In this document: positions 24,273 through 32,323 of the stretch, piece by piece | Layout of the letters: each line of letters begins with the position of its first letter | How positions within the stretch are numbered: position 1 is the stretch's first letter | Assembly: GCA_017508285.1 (NCBI GenBank) | Contig: JAFVZG010000117.1 | Coordinates: 1 to 32,852 of the forward strand | Direction of reading: 5' to 3' | Length of the DNA stretch: 32,852 nt | Source: Lentisphaeria bacterium | GTDB taxonomy: Bacteria; Verrucomicrobiota; Lentisphaeria; Victivallales; Victivallaceae | The notes under the pieces: model-generated | The model's database searches: none | What the model saw: only the letters and a program-made list of their open reading frames with translations | What the model was told of the DNA's origin: nothing | Position numbers and translations under genes: made by a program

Positions 24273-25310
24273 TTATTCCGCAACTTCAACACTTTTGTTA
24301 CCGGCAACCACTTCGCCGATATGTTCAGCAGTGTAACCATTGGCACGGATTATCTCCAGTGCCTTTGCTTCTGCATCTGCCGGAACGAACCAGACCATGC
24401 CGACGCCCATATTGAATACCCGGTAGGCTTCGGTATGGCTGACATTGCCCTCTTCGACCATGAGTTTGAAAATCGGGGGTACCGGCAATGCTGACGGATC
24501 AAATTTTACCGAGACATCTGCAGGCAGAATACGCGGCACATTGTCATAAAGACCGCCGCCGGTAATATGAGCGATACCGTCAAGATCCAAACCTTCCTGC
24601 ATAGCCTGACGGATGGCGGGATAGTAACAAATGTGGGGATGCAGCAGAGCTTCTCCTACAGTTTCGCCGAGGGAATCCACATAGGTTTTGGCAGTATATT
24701 TACCGCTGTCAAAGAGGATTTTGCGGGCGAGACTGAAACCGTTGGTGTGCGGTCCGTTGGAAGCGATACCGATGGCAACATGACCGGGACGGATCTTTTC
24801 ACCGGTAATGATCTTGCTTTTTTCAACGATACCGGTGATGACACCGACCAGATCGAAATCATTGCCGTACATGCCGGGCATTTCGGCAGTTTCTCCGCCG
24901 AGGACGGCGCATCCGGCGGCTTTACAGGCCTTGGCAATACCGCTGAGCACCTCTTCGTAAAGCGGTGAACGCAATTTGCCGATGCCGATATAGTCGAGAA
25001 AATATACCGGTTCAGCTCCCTGCACCGAGATATCATTGATGCAGTGGTTGACGATGTCGCAACCGACGGTGTCATATTTTTCCATCATGGCGGCGACCAT
25101 CAATTTGGTGCCGACTCCGTCGATACTTGAGACCATGACCGGCTCTTTGTATTTGGAAAGATCGATCTGAAAAAGTCCGCCGAATCCGCCGATGGGGGTG
25201 AGCATTTCCGGGCGTCTGGTGCTGCCGAGATCGGCTTTGACCCGGTCGAGCAGAGTGGTTGCGAGGTCGATGTCGACGCCGGCTGCTTTGTAAAGTTCAC
25301 TTTTTGCCAT
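24273..25310 (-). CDS. purM: Phosphoribosylformylglycinamidine cyclo-ligase (PurM)
   Basis: This 345-residue AIR synthetase catalyses the ATP-dependent ring closure of FGAM to aminoimidazole ribonucleotide, step five of de novo purine synthesis, in the cytoplasm. Characteristic blocks are SSIDGVGTKLMVA, the DIVNHCINDISVQGAEPVYFLDYI stretch, VLGGETAEMPGMYG and GIASNGPHTNGFSL. Length is normal (about 345). It sits downstream of uxaC (28 bases) and upstream of the AI-2E gene (5 bases), forming part of a run with purB. No other pur genes are in this window. Confidence 0.97.
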   Translation of the reverse strand: MAKSELYKAAGVDIDLATTLLDRVKADLGSTRRPEMLTPIGGFGGLFQIDLSKYKEPVMVSSIDGVGTKLMVAAMMEKYDTVGCDIVNHCINDISVQGAEPVYFLDYIGIGKLRSPLYEEVLSGIAKACKAAGCAVLGGETAEMPGMYGNDFDLVGVITGIVEKSKIITGEKIRPGHVAIGIASNGPHTNGFSLARKILFDSGKYTAKTYVDSLGETVGEALLHPHICYYPAIRQAMQEGLDLDGIAHITGGGLYDNVPRILPADVSVKFDPSALPVPPIFKLMVEEGNVSHTEAYRVFNMGVGMVWFVPADAEAKALEIIRANGYTAEHIGEVVAGNKSVEVAE

Positions 25311-25338
25311 AATGTAAGATCCTTATTCTAAATTTTGA

Positions 25339-26712
25339 TTACAGATTCCAGAATTTCTTGGTGCCGCTGTATGCCATGCGTTCAGCGAGATTGAAAGCGA
25401 TCTCTTCCGGCATTTGTCCGCGCTCGACCAGATTGCCGATGACATCAGACATCACGCGGCGGAACATCTCAAAACGGGAGCCGTAACTGAGCAGTTTGCG
25501 GGAGTCGGAAACCATACCGGCGAAGTTGCTGAGAGTATCTGCCGAGCCGATATATTCCAATTGACGGTGCATGCCGATGGGGGTGTCAAGCAGCCACCAC
25601 GCCGAACCGAGAGCGACTTTTGCTCCGAATGCCCGGGAAATCGTTGCCAATGTTCCCTGATGAGAGGCTTCCAGACAGTAAAGTACAACTTTGAGACGGT
25701 CATCAAAGCGGTTGAGGAAACTGCAGAGGGCAGGGGCGTAATCCAGATAATGATTACTGATATCTCCGCCGACATCCGGGCCGAGGGAATCAAACAACGT
25801 GGCACGGACATCGCGCACTGCGCCGAGGTGGAGCTGGGTGACCCAATCTTTCTGACTGTTCAACTCGGCAGCTTCGGCAAGAATGTATCCCATGAAAAGG
25901 TCGATCTCTTCAGCGGTAAGTTTTTCTTCTGCCATTGCTTTGCGGAAGATCCGGTCGGCGCATTTTTCATCCACATCGGCGAAAACCGGATATTCCAGAC
26001 CGTGGTCACTGGCACGGCAGTTGCGTTCGGCGAAGTAATCGTGGCTCATTTTGAATGCAGAAACCAGATCTTTAACGCTGTTGAGGCGGATATTGAATCT
26101 TTCCGCGACCTGATTCATGTAAGGTCTCCATGCCGGAGCAAAGATTTTCATTGCCTTATCCGGACGCCAGGTCGGGCGGATAAGAACTTTGCCGAATGCG
26201 GCATTGGCACGGGCGTGGTCTTCCAGTGTGTCGATCAGGTCATCGGTGGAACTCATCACTTCAACATTCAACGGTCCGGTGAGCAGTGCCTGCGGCCGGT
26301 AGGCGTCGGTGGCAAGTTTTGCCGTGACCGTATCGTAAATTTTTTTGCCGGTGGATTCGCTGAGCAGTTCTTCGATACCGAAGTAACGCTTCAAATCGAG
26401 ATGGATCCACTCGTAAACCGGATTTCCGGCGACTTCCGGGAAAATTTTGGCAAGAGCGAGAAACTTATCCTCATTGGAAGCTTCTTTGCCGGTGATCAAT
26501 GTTTCCGGAACTCCCCGTTTGCGCATCATCTCCCAGACATAGTGGTCGGTCGCAGCAAAGAGCTGCCAGGCATCTGAGTAGCAGTTGTTGTCTGCGATCT
26601 CTTTGACATTGGCGTGGTTGTGGGGGTCAACGACCGGCAGGGATTTGACGGAATCGAAGATCCGCAAGCCGGAAGCGTTGCTGATGAGGTAGTTCTGATC
26701 CATGAAAGCCAT
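25339..26712 (-). CDS. uxaC: Glucuronate isomerase (uronate isomerase family)
   Basis: This 457-residue uronate isomerase belongs to the amidohydrolase-superfamily fold and interconverts D-glucuronate/D-fructuronate and D-galacturonate/D-tagaturonate. The first metal ligands are in VVDPHNHANVKEI, the equivalent of the HxH site; later blocks KVVLYCLEASHQ, LGSAWWLLDTPIGMHRQLEYIGS and MVSDSRKLLSYGSRFEMFRRVM match the family. Length is normal (about 460-470). AAGGA just upstream supports ATG 26712. It sits between purB (33 bases) and purM, an unusual place for a sugar-acid enzyme. The family is recognisable although the N-terminal metal motif differs from the E. coli form (DPHNH against DYHCH). 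Confidence 0.88.
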   Translation of the reverse strand: MAFMDQNYLISNASGLRIFDSVKSLPVVDPHNHANVKEIADNNCYSDAWQLFAATDHYVWEMMRKRGVPETLITGKEASNEDKFLALAKIFPEVAGNPVYEWIHLDLKRYFGIEELLSESTGKKIYDTVTAKLATDAYRPQALLTGPLNVEVMSSTDDLIDTLEDHARANAAFGKVLIRPTWRPDKAMKIFAPAWRPYMNQVAERFNIRLNSVKDLVSAFKMSHDYFAERNCRASDHGLEYPVFADVDEKCADRIFRKAMAEEKLTAEEIDLFMGYILAEAAELNSQKDWVTQLHLGAVRDVRATLFDSLGPDVGGDISNHYLDYAPALCSFLNRFDDRLKVVLYCLEASHQGTLATISRAFGAKVALGSAWWLLDTPIGMHRQLEYIGSADTLSNFAGMVSDSRKLLSYGSRFEMFRRVMSDVIGNLVERGQMPEEIAFNLAERMAYSGTKKFWNL

Positions 26713-26745
26713 AGTGAATATCCTTATGAAATTGGTTGATTTTTA

Positions 26746-28191
26746 TCAGACATTGACGCTGTCACCGCTTTTGATGTCATCTTTGTTGGCATCGAGCAGC
26801 GGACGGACTACTTCGGTAAGAAAAGTTTCCACCTGTTGCGGAGCTCTGCCGATAAATGCCGCAGGATCGATGATCGAATCAAAGTCATCTTTGATCGCAG
26901 CGAATGCCGGATCATTGCGGAGACGGTCGATCAGATCGTTATCCAGACCCTCTTCTTTTACCCGGCGGCTTGCCGCCATGGAGTGTTCGCGGATTACTTC
27001 ATGCAGTTCCTGACGGTCGCCGCCGTGTTTTACAGCTTCCATAAGGAGGTTTTCGGTTGCCATGAATGGCAATTCGGCATTGATATGTTTGGCGATGACC
27101 TTTTTCCAGACCTGCAGACCATCGGTGACATTGATGAGGATGGAGAGAATGACATCGGTGGCAAGGAATGCCTCGGGCAGGACGATACGGCGGTTGGCTG
27201 AGTCATCCAGCGTGCGTTCAAACCATTGAGTGGCATGGGTCATGGCGGCATTGCCGGGCAAATTCATCACATAGCGGGCAAGCGAAGTGACCCGTTCACT
27301 GCGCATGGGATTGCGTTTGTAAGCCATTGCGCTTGATCCGACCTGCTTTTTGCCGAAAGGTTCTTCCACCTCTTTCATGCTGGCAAGCAGCCGGATGTCG
27401 GTTGCCATCTTTGCCGCACTCTGGGCGATCCCGGAAAGAACGGAAAGAACAAAGTAGTCTACTTTTCTGGTATAGGTCTGCCCGGAAAGAGCAATGACCC
27501 GGTTGAAACCCATTGCCTTTGCCACATCTTTTTCCAACTGACGGCATTTATCATGATTTCCGTCAAAAAGTTCGAGAAAACTTGCCTGAGTACCGGTGGT
27601 GCCTTTTACACTGCGGAAGGGCAGATCATTCATTTCCCGTTCCAAACGCTCAAAATCCAGAACAAAATCCTGCAGATAGAGGGCGAAGCGTTTGCCGAGT
27701 GTCGTCAACTGGGCAGGTTGAAAATGGGTGAATCCCAACATGGGGACTGCCCGGTTCTCTTCGCAGAAATCCGCCAGATTGGCGATAAGTTTCAACATCT
27801 TGCCGCGGATCACTGCAAACGCTTCTTTGGTCTGGAGCAATTCAGTGTTGTCGGTAACAAAACAACTGGTGGCACCAAGATGGATGATGGGGGCAGATTC
27901 CGGACACAATTCAGAGAGGGCACGGATATGGCTCATGACATCGTGGCGCAACTCTTTTTCCAATTCAGCGACCCGGTCAAAATCGATATCTTCCTGATGG
28001 GCGGCAAGACCGGCGATCTGTTCATCGGTGATCGGCAGTCCGAGGTTTTTTTCGCAGGTGGCGAGAGTGAGCCACAATTTGCGCCAGGTGGCATGTTTGT
28101 GCTGGGGAGACCAGATGAAACTCATCTCTTTACCGGCATAGCGGTCGGTCAGCGGATTGCGGTAAACGCAATTGGCAGGATCGTTGATCAT
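26746..28191 (-). CDS. purB: Adenylosuccinate lyase (PurB)
   Basis: This 481-residue fumarase-superfamily lyase cleaves SAICAR in de novo purine synthesis and adenylosuccinate in AMP synthesis, releasing fumarate. The superfamily signature is SSAMAYKRNPMRSER (286-300), with a mobile-loop Ser; the other catalytic block is GFTHFQPAQLTTLGKR (H156) and HLGATSCFVTDNTEL. Length and signature resemble the longer eukaryotic-type form (near 480) rather than the shorter bacterial one. It is the first gene of the long leftward series, with a candidate promoter at 28240-28268. Confidence 0.96.
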   Translation of the reverse strand: MINDPANCVYRNPLTDRYAGKEMSFIWSPQHKHATWRKLWLTLATCEKNLGLPITDEQIAGLAAHQEDIDFDRVAELEKELRHDVMSHIRALSELCPESAPIIHLGATSCFVTDNTELLQTKEAFAVIRGKMLKLIANLADFCEENRAVPMLGFTHFQPAQLTTLGKRFALYLQDFVLDFERLEREMNDLPFRSVKGTTGTQASFLELFDGNHDKCRQLEKDVAKAMGFNRVIALSGQTYTRKVDYFVLSVLSGIAQSAAKMATDIRLLASMKEVEEPFGKKQVGSSAMAYKRNPMRSERVTSLARYVMNLPGNAAMTHATQWFERTLDDSANRRIVLPEAFLATDVILSILINVTDGLQVWKKVIAKHINAELPFMATENLLMEAVKHGGDRQELHEVIREHSMAASRRVKEEGLDNDLIDRLRNDPAFAAIKDDFDSIIDPAAFIGRAPQQVETFLTEVVRPLLDANKDDIKSGDSVNV

Positions 28192-28239
28192 GAAAAACCT
28201 CTTATGTTAAAAAAGTTGATTTTGATATGTGCCTCTTAT

Positions 28240-28268
28240 AATTTAAACTGCTAAACACTTTTTCGCAA
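28240..28268 (-). promoter_or_regulatory. Candidate promoter of the purB series
   Basis: On the minus strand TTGCGA (28268-28263), a 17-base spacer and TAAATT (28245-28240) lie about 50 bases before the purB ATG. The -35 box overlaps one arm of the inverted repeat at 28267-28300. Confidence 0.45.
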
Positions 28269-28300
28269 GCAAAAAGAGGTAAAAAAGCGGATTTTTGCTT
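28267..28300. repeat. 9-bp inverted repeat between divergent purB and VOC promoters
   Basis: AAGCAAAAA (28267-28275) and TTTTTGCTT (28292-28300) are perfect arms separated by 16 bases. They touch the -35 boxes of both divergent promoters. This could be an operator, but such A/T-rich arms may also be chance. Confidence 0.4.
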
Positions 28301-28327
28301 GACAATTTCCTTATGTTGGTTTATATT
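28299..28327 (+). promoter_or_regulatory. Near-consensus promoter of the VOC gene
   Basis: TTGACA (28299-28304), a 17-base spacer and TATATT (28322-28327) end about 20 bases before the ATG at 28349. They show that in-frame upstream starts are not used. Confidence 0.72.
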
Positions 28328-28348
28328 GCGCCAAGACGGAGGTCTTTT

Positions 28349-28696
28349 ATGGATTGCGAAATTATTTTAATGACAGAAAATATTGATGTCTGCCGCTATT
28401 TTTACCGGGAAGTCGTCGGCTTGGGAGAACCGGAATTGGATAGTTGTCAACAGGTGATTTTCCGGCTGGGTAAAGAGGCGGTGCTGGTGTTGGAAAAGAG
28501 CGAATTGCCCTGTATGGGGCACGCTTCGTGCGCCTGCCGTTTTGCTCTCGGTGTAAAAGATATCGAAGCGTTGGAAAAAAGGATGCAGCAATATGGTTCC
28601 CCTATGAGTGATGGTTTCGGCCGTCTCGGCAGAGTTGTCCGCCGGGGGAGTGATCCGGAAGGTAATCTTTTTCAGGTGTTTTCAGTTGCCGGGTAA
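28349..28696 (+). CDS. Small VOC (glyoxalase/bleomycin resistance-like) protein
   Basis: This 115-residue protein fits one VOC domain, the paired beta-alpha-beta-beta-beta fold used by glyoxalase I, dioxygenases and binding proteins. Typical elements are an opening ICRYFYREVVGLGEPELD-like stretch and the closing RRGSDPEGNLFQVFS, where the Glu-Gly-Asn turn precedes the last strand. Single-domain VOC proteins work as dimers; the substrate is unknown. The in-frame TTG at 28295 is rejected because the promoter covers it; ATG 28349 has GGAGG eight bases upstream. Its stop codon lies inside its terminator. Confidence 0.85.
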   Translation: MDCEIILMTENIDVCRYFYREVVGLGEPELDSCQQVIFRLGKEAVLVLEKSELPCMGHASCACRFALGVKDIEALEKRMQQYGSPMSDGFGRLGRVVRRGSDPEGNLFQVFSVAG

Positions 28697-28713
28697 ATTT
28701 CACCCGGCTTTTT
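28688..28713 (+). terminator. Rho-independent terminator of the VOC gene
   Basis: A perfect 7-bp stem GCCGGGT (28688-28694) with ACCCGGC (28702-28708), loop of 7, is followed by TTTTTCTT. It contains the stop codons of both the VOC gene and the convergent NTF2-like gene. Confidence 0.82.
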
Positions 28714-30007
28714 CTTCTGTTTTGCTGTCACTGTCTGCGGCGGCTTCTGTGATATCTTTCGCTCCGCTGATCTGCCACTTGCCGGAATTCAGAATGAGCG
28801 TATATTCCTTTTTGCCCGGTTGTTTGCAGTTGCTGAAAACTGCTGTGACAGTTGCCCGGCTGCCGTCAACTTTTTCATCCTGCACTTCGACAGCAAGTTC
28901 ATTTTCCGGTTCTTTTTTGGTCAGAGAGGCGGCAAATGCCGGTAAGGTCAACTCCTTGATCTGTCCGGCATCCGCTCCTTTTTCCCAGGCAGCGGCAAAT
29001 TTCTGAACGATTGCAGACGGGGAGGCATCTTTTGCATAGACCAGAGTTTTCAGGTCGCCGTCAGAGATCATCCAGCGGTCTCCTTCAAAAACACATTTGA
29101 ATGAGATCGTGCCGGTTTCAGTTTCACTGTCGATCAGGCAATTTACCGTAACACCTTTGCCGGAAGCTTTCTGACCGGTGACCTGCTTGAATGCGGCAAG
29201 CCGTTTTAATAAATCCGCATCTGCCGGATCAGCTTTGGTTATCTTCGCAATGGCTTTTTCGGAGACGAATTCTTTCATCGCATCCGGATTTTGGAGCGCA
29301 TCCGGGAATAAGCCGCAGAATTTTGCCGCGACAACTGCCGGGGGAACAGCATCTAAAATATTGTCAATGGCGGAAACTCTCCAGAAAAATCCATCTCTTT
29401 TCATTCTGATATTCCCTCTGATACCATCGGCATCTACGGAAAATACGGCATCGTCCCCGGTGATCCTGACGGGACGGAAAGTAATCTCATTTTCGATTTG
29501 CATTGCCTGCGGGATCTCCGGATTTTTCTTCTGCAGATCCTGCGCCAATGCAGCGGTGTATAACTGTTTCTGCCGTTTATTGCAGGCATTGAGAAATCTT
29601 TTGAATGCCGGTTCCGGAGTGTGCGGAGTTTTCTTTAATGAAATGATTTTTCTGACATTGTTTTTGTTGTTTTCCATACTGATGTCAAAGCGCATAAGTT
29701 TGCCGTTTTCTTTGACAAAAGCGCAAACCCATGCTTTTGCCGGATCAGTGAGGCGCACATCGACCTCTTCGTAAGCGGCTTCGATAAAAAGGACATCTCT
29801 CCGCATTTTTGCTGAAATCGTACCGTTGTTTTGCAGATCGGTCAGCAAGTCTCCATCCGCCAGTTCCAGAATGGCGGCGGTGTCATTGTCGATTACTGCC
29901 TGCCGGAAATTTTTAAAAAGCTGCATCGGTGTGCTGCCTGGTTCGTTTCCGCCGGCACTTAAAACCGATAATACTCCTAAAATTGTGAAAAAATACCTTA
30001 TCTTCAT
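28700..30007 (-). CDS. Secreted protein with about four NTF2-like repeats
   Basis: I do not recognise a named family for this roughly 435-residue protein. A signal peptide spans about residues 1-20 (MKIRYFFTILGVLSVLSAGG). The rest appears to be four diverged copies of a unit of about 95-110 residues. Each begins with a helix carrying K-F/xxF and acidic residues (MQLFKNFRQAV, PAFKRFLNAC, AAKFCGLFP, VQKFAAAWE) and ends in a beta stretch such as FFWRVSAID, RWMISDGDL or GKWQISGA. This fits DUF4878-like NTF2-fold domains often found in secreted proteins. ATG 30007, with GGGAG about 11 bases upstream, is preferred to the TTG at 30025. It follows the ABC permease after 53 bases. Confidence 0.7.
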   Translation of the reverse strand: MKIRYFFTILGVLSVLSAGGNEPGSTPMQLFKNFRQAVIDNDTAAILELADGDLLTDLQNNGTISAKMRRDVLFIEAAYEEVDVRLTDPAKAWVCAFVKENGKLMRFDISMENNKNNVRKIISLKKTPHTPEPAFKRFLNACNKRQKQLYTAALAQDLQKKNPEIPQAMQIENEITFRPVRITGDDAVFSVDADGIRGNIRMKRDGFFWRVSAIDNILDAVPPAVVAAKFCGLFPDALQNPDAMKEFVSEKAIAKITKADPADADLLKRLAAFKQVTGQKASGKGVTVNCLIDSETETGTISFKCVFEGDRWMISDGDLKTLVYAKDASPSAIVQKFAAAWEKGADAGQIKELTLPAFAASLTKKEPENELAVEVQDEKVDGSRATVTAVFSNCKQPGKKEYTLILNSGKWQISGAKDITEAAADSDSKTEEKAG

Positions 30008-30060
30008 TTTTGCTGATACTCCCAAAAAGTCAACTTCTCTTATAATCTATCATCATTTAT

Positions 30061-31071
30061 TCATTTTGTCAACCTTATCCGCGGGTCAACTGCCATATAG
30101 AGCAGATCGCAGAGCAATATTCCGGATAATGTCAGTATCCCGGTGACGGTAAACAGAGCCATTTGCAATGGGTAATCCCGGCTGGAAAGCGAGAGCAGGG
30201 ATAAGGTTCCCATACCGGGAATATTGAATATATATTCCACTATGATACTTCCTGAAACGAGTGACGGCAGTAATCCGCTGAATAATGTGATCATGGTGAT
30301 AAGGGCATTGCGGAATGCGTGTTTCCAGAGTATGGTGTTTTCCGGCAGTCCCTTTGCTCTGGCGGTTCTTATGTAATCAGCATTGATATTCTGTAATACA
30401 CTGCCCCTTGTATAGCGTGACAAACCGGCAAATCCGGCATAGGATAGACATACTACCGGCAGCAGCAGATGGCGGAATTCCTCAAATATAAATTGCCAGA
30501 TCGGCAAATGCAGGGAATTCTCCGGTTCTGCTCCGGAAAGAGGCAGTATCGGGAATTCCCCTCCCTCGCAGAAAAGAGCCTGCAGCAGCAATCCGACCCA
30601 CATGACCGGCAGAGAATAGAGTACAAACAGGATAAATTCACTGCTGCGATCGGCAAAACTGCCGGCTTTTTGTGCTGAAAAAACCCCGACCGGGATCGCC
30701 AGTAAATAAGTTACTGCCAATGCCCATATATTCAATTTGATCGTCACACCGATCTTTTCGCGGATGATTTCAGTGACGCTTCTGCCGGGATCGACGGCAG
30801 CAGATACTCCGAAGTCTCCGTGGATCACATCATTCAACCAGAGTATGAAGCCGAGTGCCACCGGTTTATCCAGATTCAGTTTTTTTCGCAGAGCGTGGTT
30901 TTCCATAAATACCTTATCCCGATGTCCGACGGTGCCGGATTCTCCGGAAAACATATCGCTTCTGGTTGGATCTCCCGGAGCAAGCCGGAGCAATGTGTAG
31001 CTGACAAAAAGAATCGCCAGTAATGTCAGGATCGCCAGAAAAAGCCGTTTTAAGATGTAATAAATAATCAA
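30061..31071 (-). CDS. Oligopeptide-type ABC transporter permease (DppB/OppB family)
   Basis: This 336-residue inner-membrane permease of the binding-protein-dependent peptide/nickel transport family begins with the typical IIYYILKRLFLAILTLLAILFVSYTLLRLAPGDPT. It contains the EAA-like cytoplasmic loop RTARAKGLPENTILWKHAFRNALI and GSIIVEYIFNIPGMG. About six membrane segments are visible. The start is TTG 31071, overlapping the TGA of the upstream MFS gene, with no ATG nearby. Partner genes (second permease, ATPases, binding protein) are not in the window, so it is an orphan here. Confidence 0.93.
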   Translation of the reverse strand: MIIYYILKRLFLAILTLLAILFVSYTLLRLAPGDPTRSDMFSGESGTVGHRDKVFMENHALRKKLNLDKPVALGFILWLNDVIHGDFGVSAAVDPGRSVTEIIREKIGVTIKLNIWALAVTYLLAIPVGVFSAQKAGSFADRSSEFILFVLYSLPVMWVGLLLQALFCEGGEFPILPLSGAEPENSLHLPIWQFIFEEFRHLLLPVVCLSYAGFAGLSRYTRGSVLQNINADYIRTARAKGLPENTILWKHAFRNALITMITLFSGLLPSLVSGSIIVEYIFNIPGMGTLSLLSLSSRDYPLQMALFTVTGILTLSGILLCDLLYMAVDPRIRLTK

Positions 31072-32294
31072 TTTTCCGGCACCTTTACTTTAGTCAGCAG
31101 GATAAAACCGGCGGCAAACGGCAGCAACAGCATGGTTATTCCCAATTCGGCTTTATTCCAGCACAAAGTGGCTGCTGCGATAAGTACCGGACCGACAATG
31201 GTGGTGAATTTGCCGAATATATTGTAAACGGCAAAGAGTTCGGCAGCTCTTTCACCCGGAATGATTTTGCTGAAAAACGATCTGCTGAGAGCTTGTATGC
31301 CACCCTGGGAAGTGCCGACCAGAAATGCCACGATAAAAAACAACCCCTGTTTGACGGTAATATCCCGGCAAAATGACATTATGGTCACCAGTACGGCAAT
31401 GATGATGTAAACTGTTATGGCGCAATAGATCATCTTTCTTGCGGAATATTTTTCTGCCAGCTTGCCATAGAAAAGAGTTGCCGGCAATCCGATCAACTGC
31501 AGCATCAGTATCGTGACCATGATCATATTGGTGCTGATATCCAAACCTGCGGCAAGGGGTGTTGCCGCCAGCAGGATCGTTCCGACACCGTCAATATATA
31601 AAAAGTAAGCGATGAGAAAACAGAGGATATTTTTGTTGCAGATAATGAATTTCAGCGTATCCGTAATCTTTACCGGCACAGCAGGGGCAGTTCGCGCACT
31701 TTCTCTGACATTGCAGAATAACGGCAGTGAACCGGCAAACCACCACAATGCTGATATCAGAAAAGAGAATGTGAAAAATTTTTCCATGCCTCCGGAAAAA
31801 CTCAATGAGAGCAGACAGAGCAGGAACGAACATAATCCACCGGCATAACCGAGCGCGTAACCGGTGGTGGATAACTTATCCCGTTCCTGCGGAGAGCTGA
31901 TATTTATCAATAAAGAGTCGTAGAAACTTCCGGCTGCCATAAAGCTCATTATCCCTGTGAAACTTATTCCGAGTATCAATGTCGGAGTTTGCAGAGCAGG
32001 AATCAGATAGGCAAGACAGGAGAGTACGCCGGTAATGGTAAATAAAGCTGTCAACCGGACTTTTTTTCTGCGGGCATCCGCTGCCGGGCCGCAAAAAACT
32101 GAAATTATTCCGGCGGTGATCCCTGCTGCACTGGCGATCAGACTCCATGATGAAGTTATCTGCGCATCGCTCATGATGTTTTTTGCACAATGCGTAAGAA
32201 ATACCGGTGCCACAACGGTTCGGGTTATCAAGGCGTACGCAGATGCCGCCGGGTCGTAGCTCAACCATGAAAGCTGTGACTTGGAGAATTTCAT
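31068..32294 (-). CDS. UMF1/Atg22-like MFS transporter
   Basis: This 408-residue membrane protein looks like the UMF1 (Atg22-like) branch of the major facilitator superfamily. It has the opening SWLSYDPAASAYALI and about twelve hydrophobic segments. The loop GPAADARRKKVR after the first pair of helices fits the MFS A-motif (G-x3-D-x2-R-K). The RDKLSTTGYALGYAGG stretch follows. The substrate is unknown; proteins of this branch have been linked to amino-acid or small-solute efflux. AGGGG precedes the ATG. The repeat-protein gene lies 29 bases upstream and the ABC permease overlaps its 3' end by four bases. Confidence 0.88.
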   Translation of the reverse strand: MKFSKSQLSWLSYDPAASAYALITRTVVAPVFLTHCAKNIMSDAQITSSWSLIASAAGITAGIISVFCGPAADARRKKVRLTALFTITGVLSCLAYLIPALQTPTLILGISFTGIMSFMAAGSFYDSLLINISSPQERDKLSTTGYALGYAGGLCSFLLCLLSLSFSGGMEKFFTFSFLISALWWFAGSLPLFCNVRESARTAPAVPVKITDTLKFIICNKNILCFLIAYFLYIDGVGTILLAATPLAAGLDISTNMIMVTILMLQLIGLPATLFYGKLAEKYSARKMIYCAITVYIIIAVLVTIMSFCRDITVKQGLFFIVAFLVGTSQGGIQALSRSFFSKIIPGERAAELFAVYNIFGKFTTIVGPVLIAAATLCWNKAELGITMLLLPFAAGFILLTKVKVPEN

Positions 32295-32323
32295 TTTTGT
32301 CAGCCCCTGTCACTTATGCCGTT

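Noticed and set aside
25414-26577. 387-codon open frame antisense to uxaC
   Set aside because: It is a mirror of a well-recognised gene; the product has no family pattern, no ribosome-binding site and low-complexity Phe/Gly/His composition typical of antisense frames.
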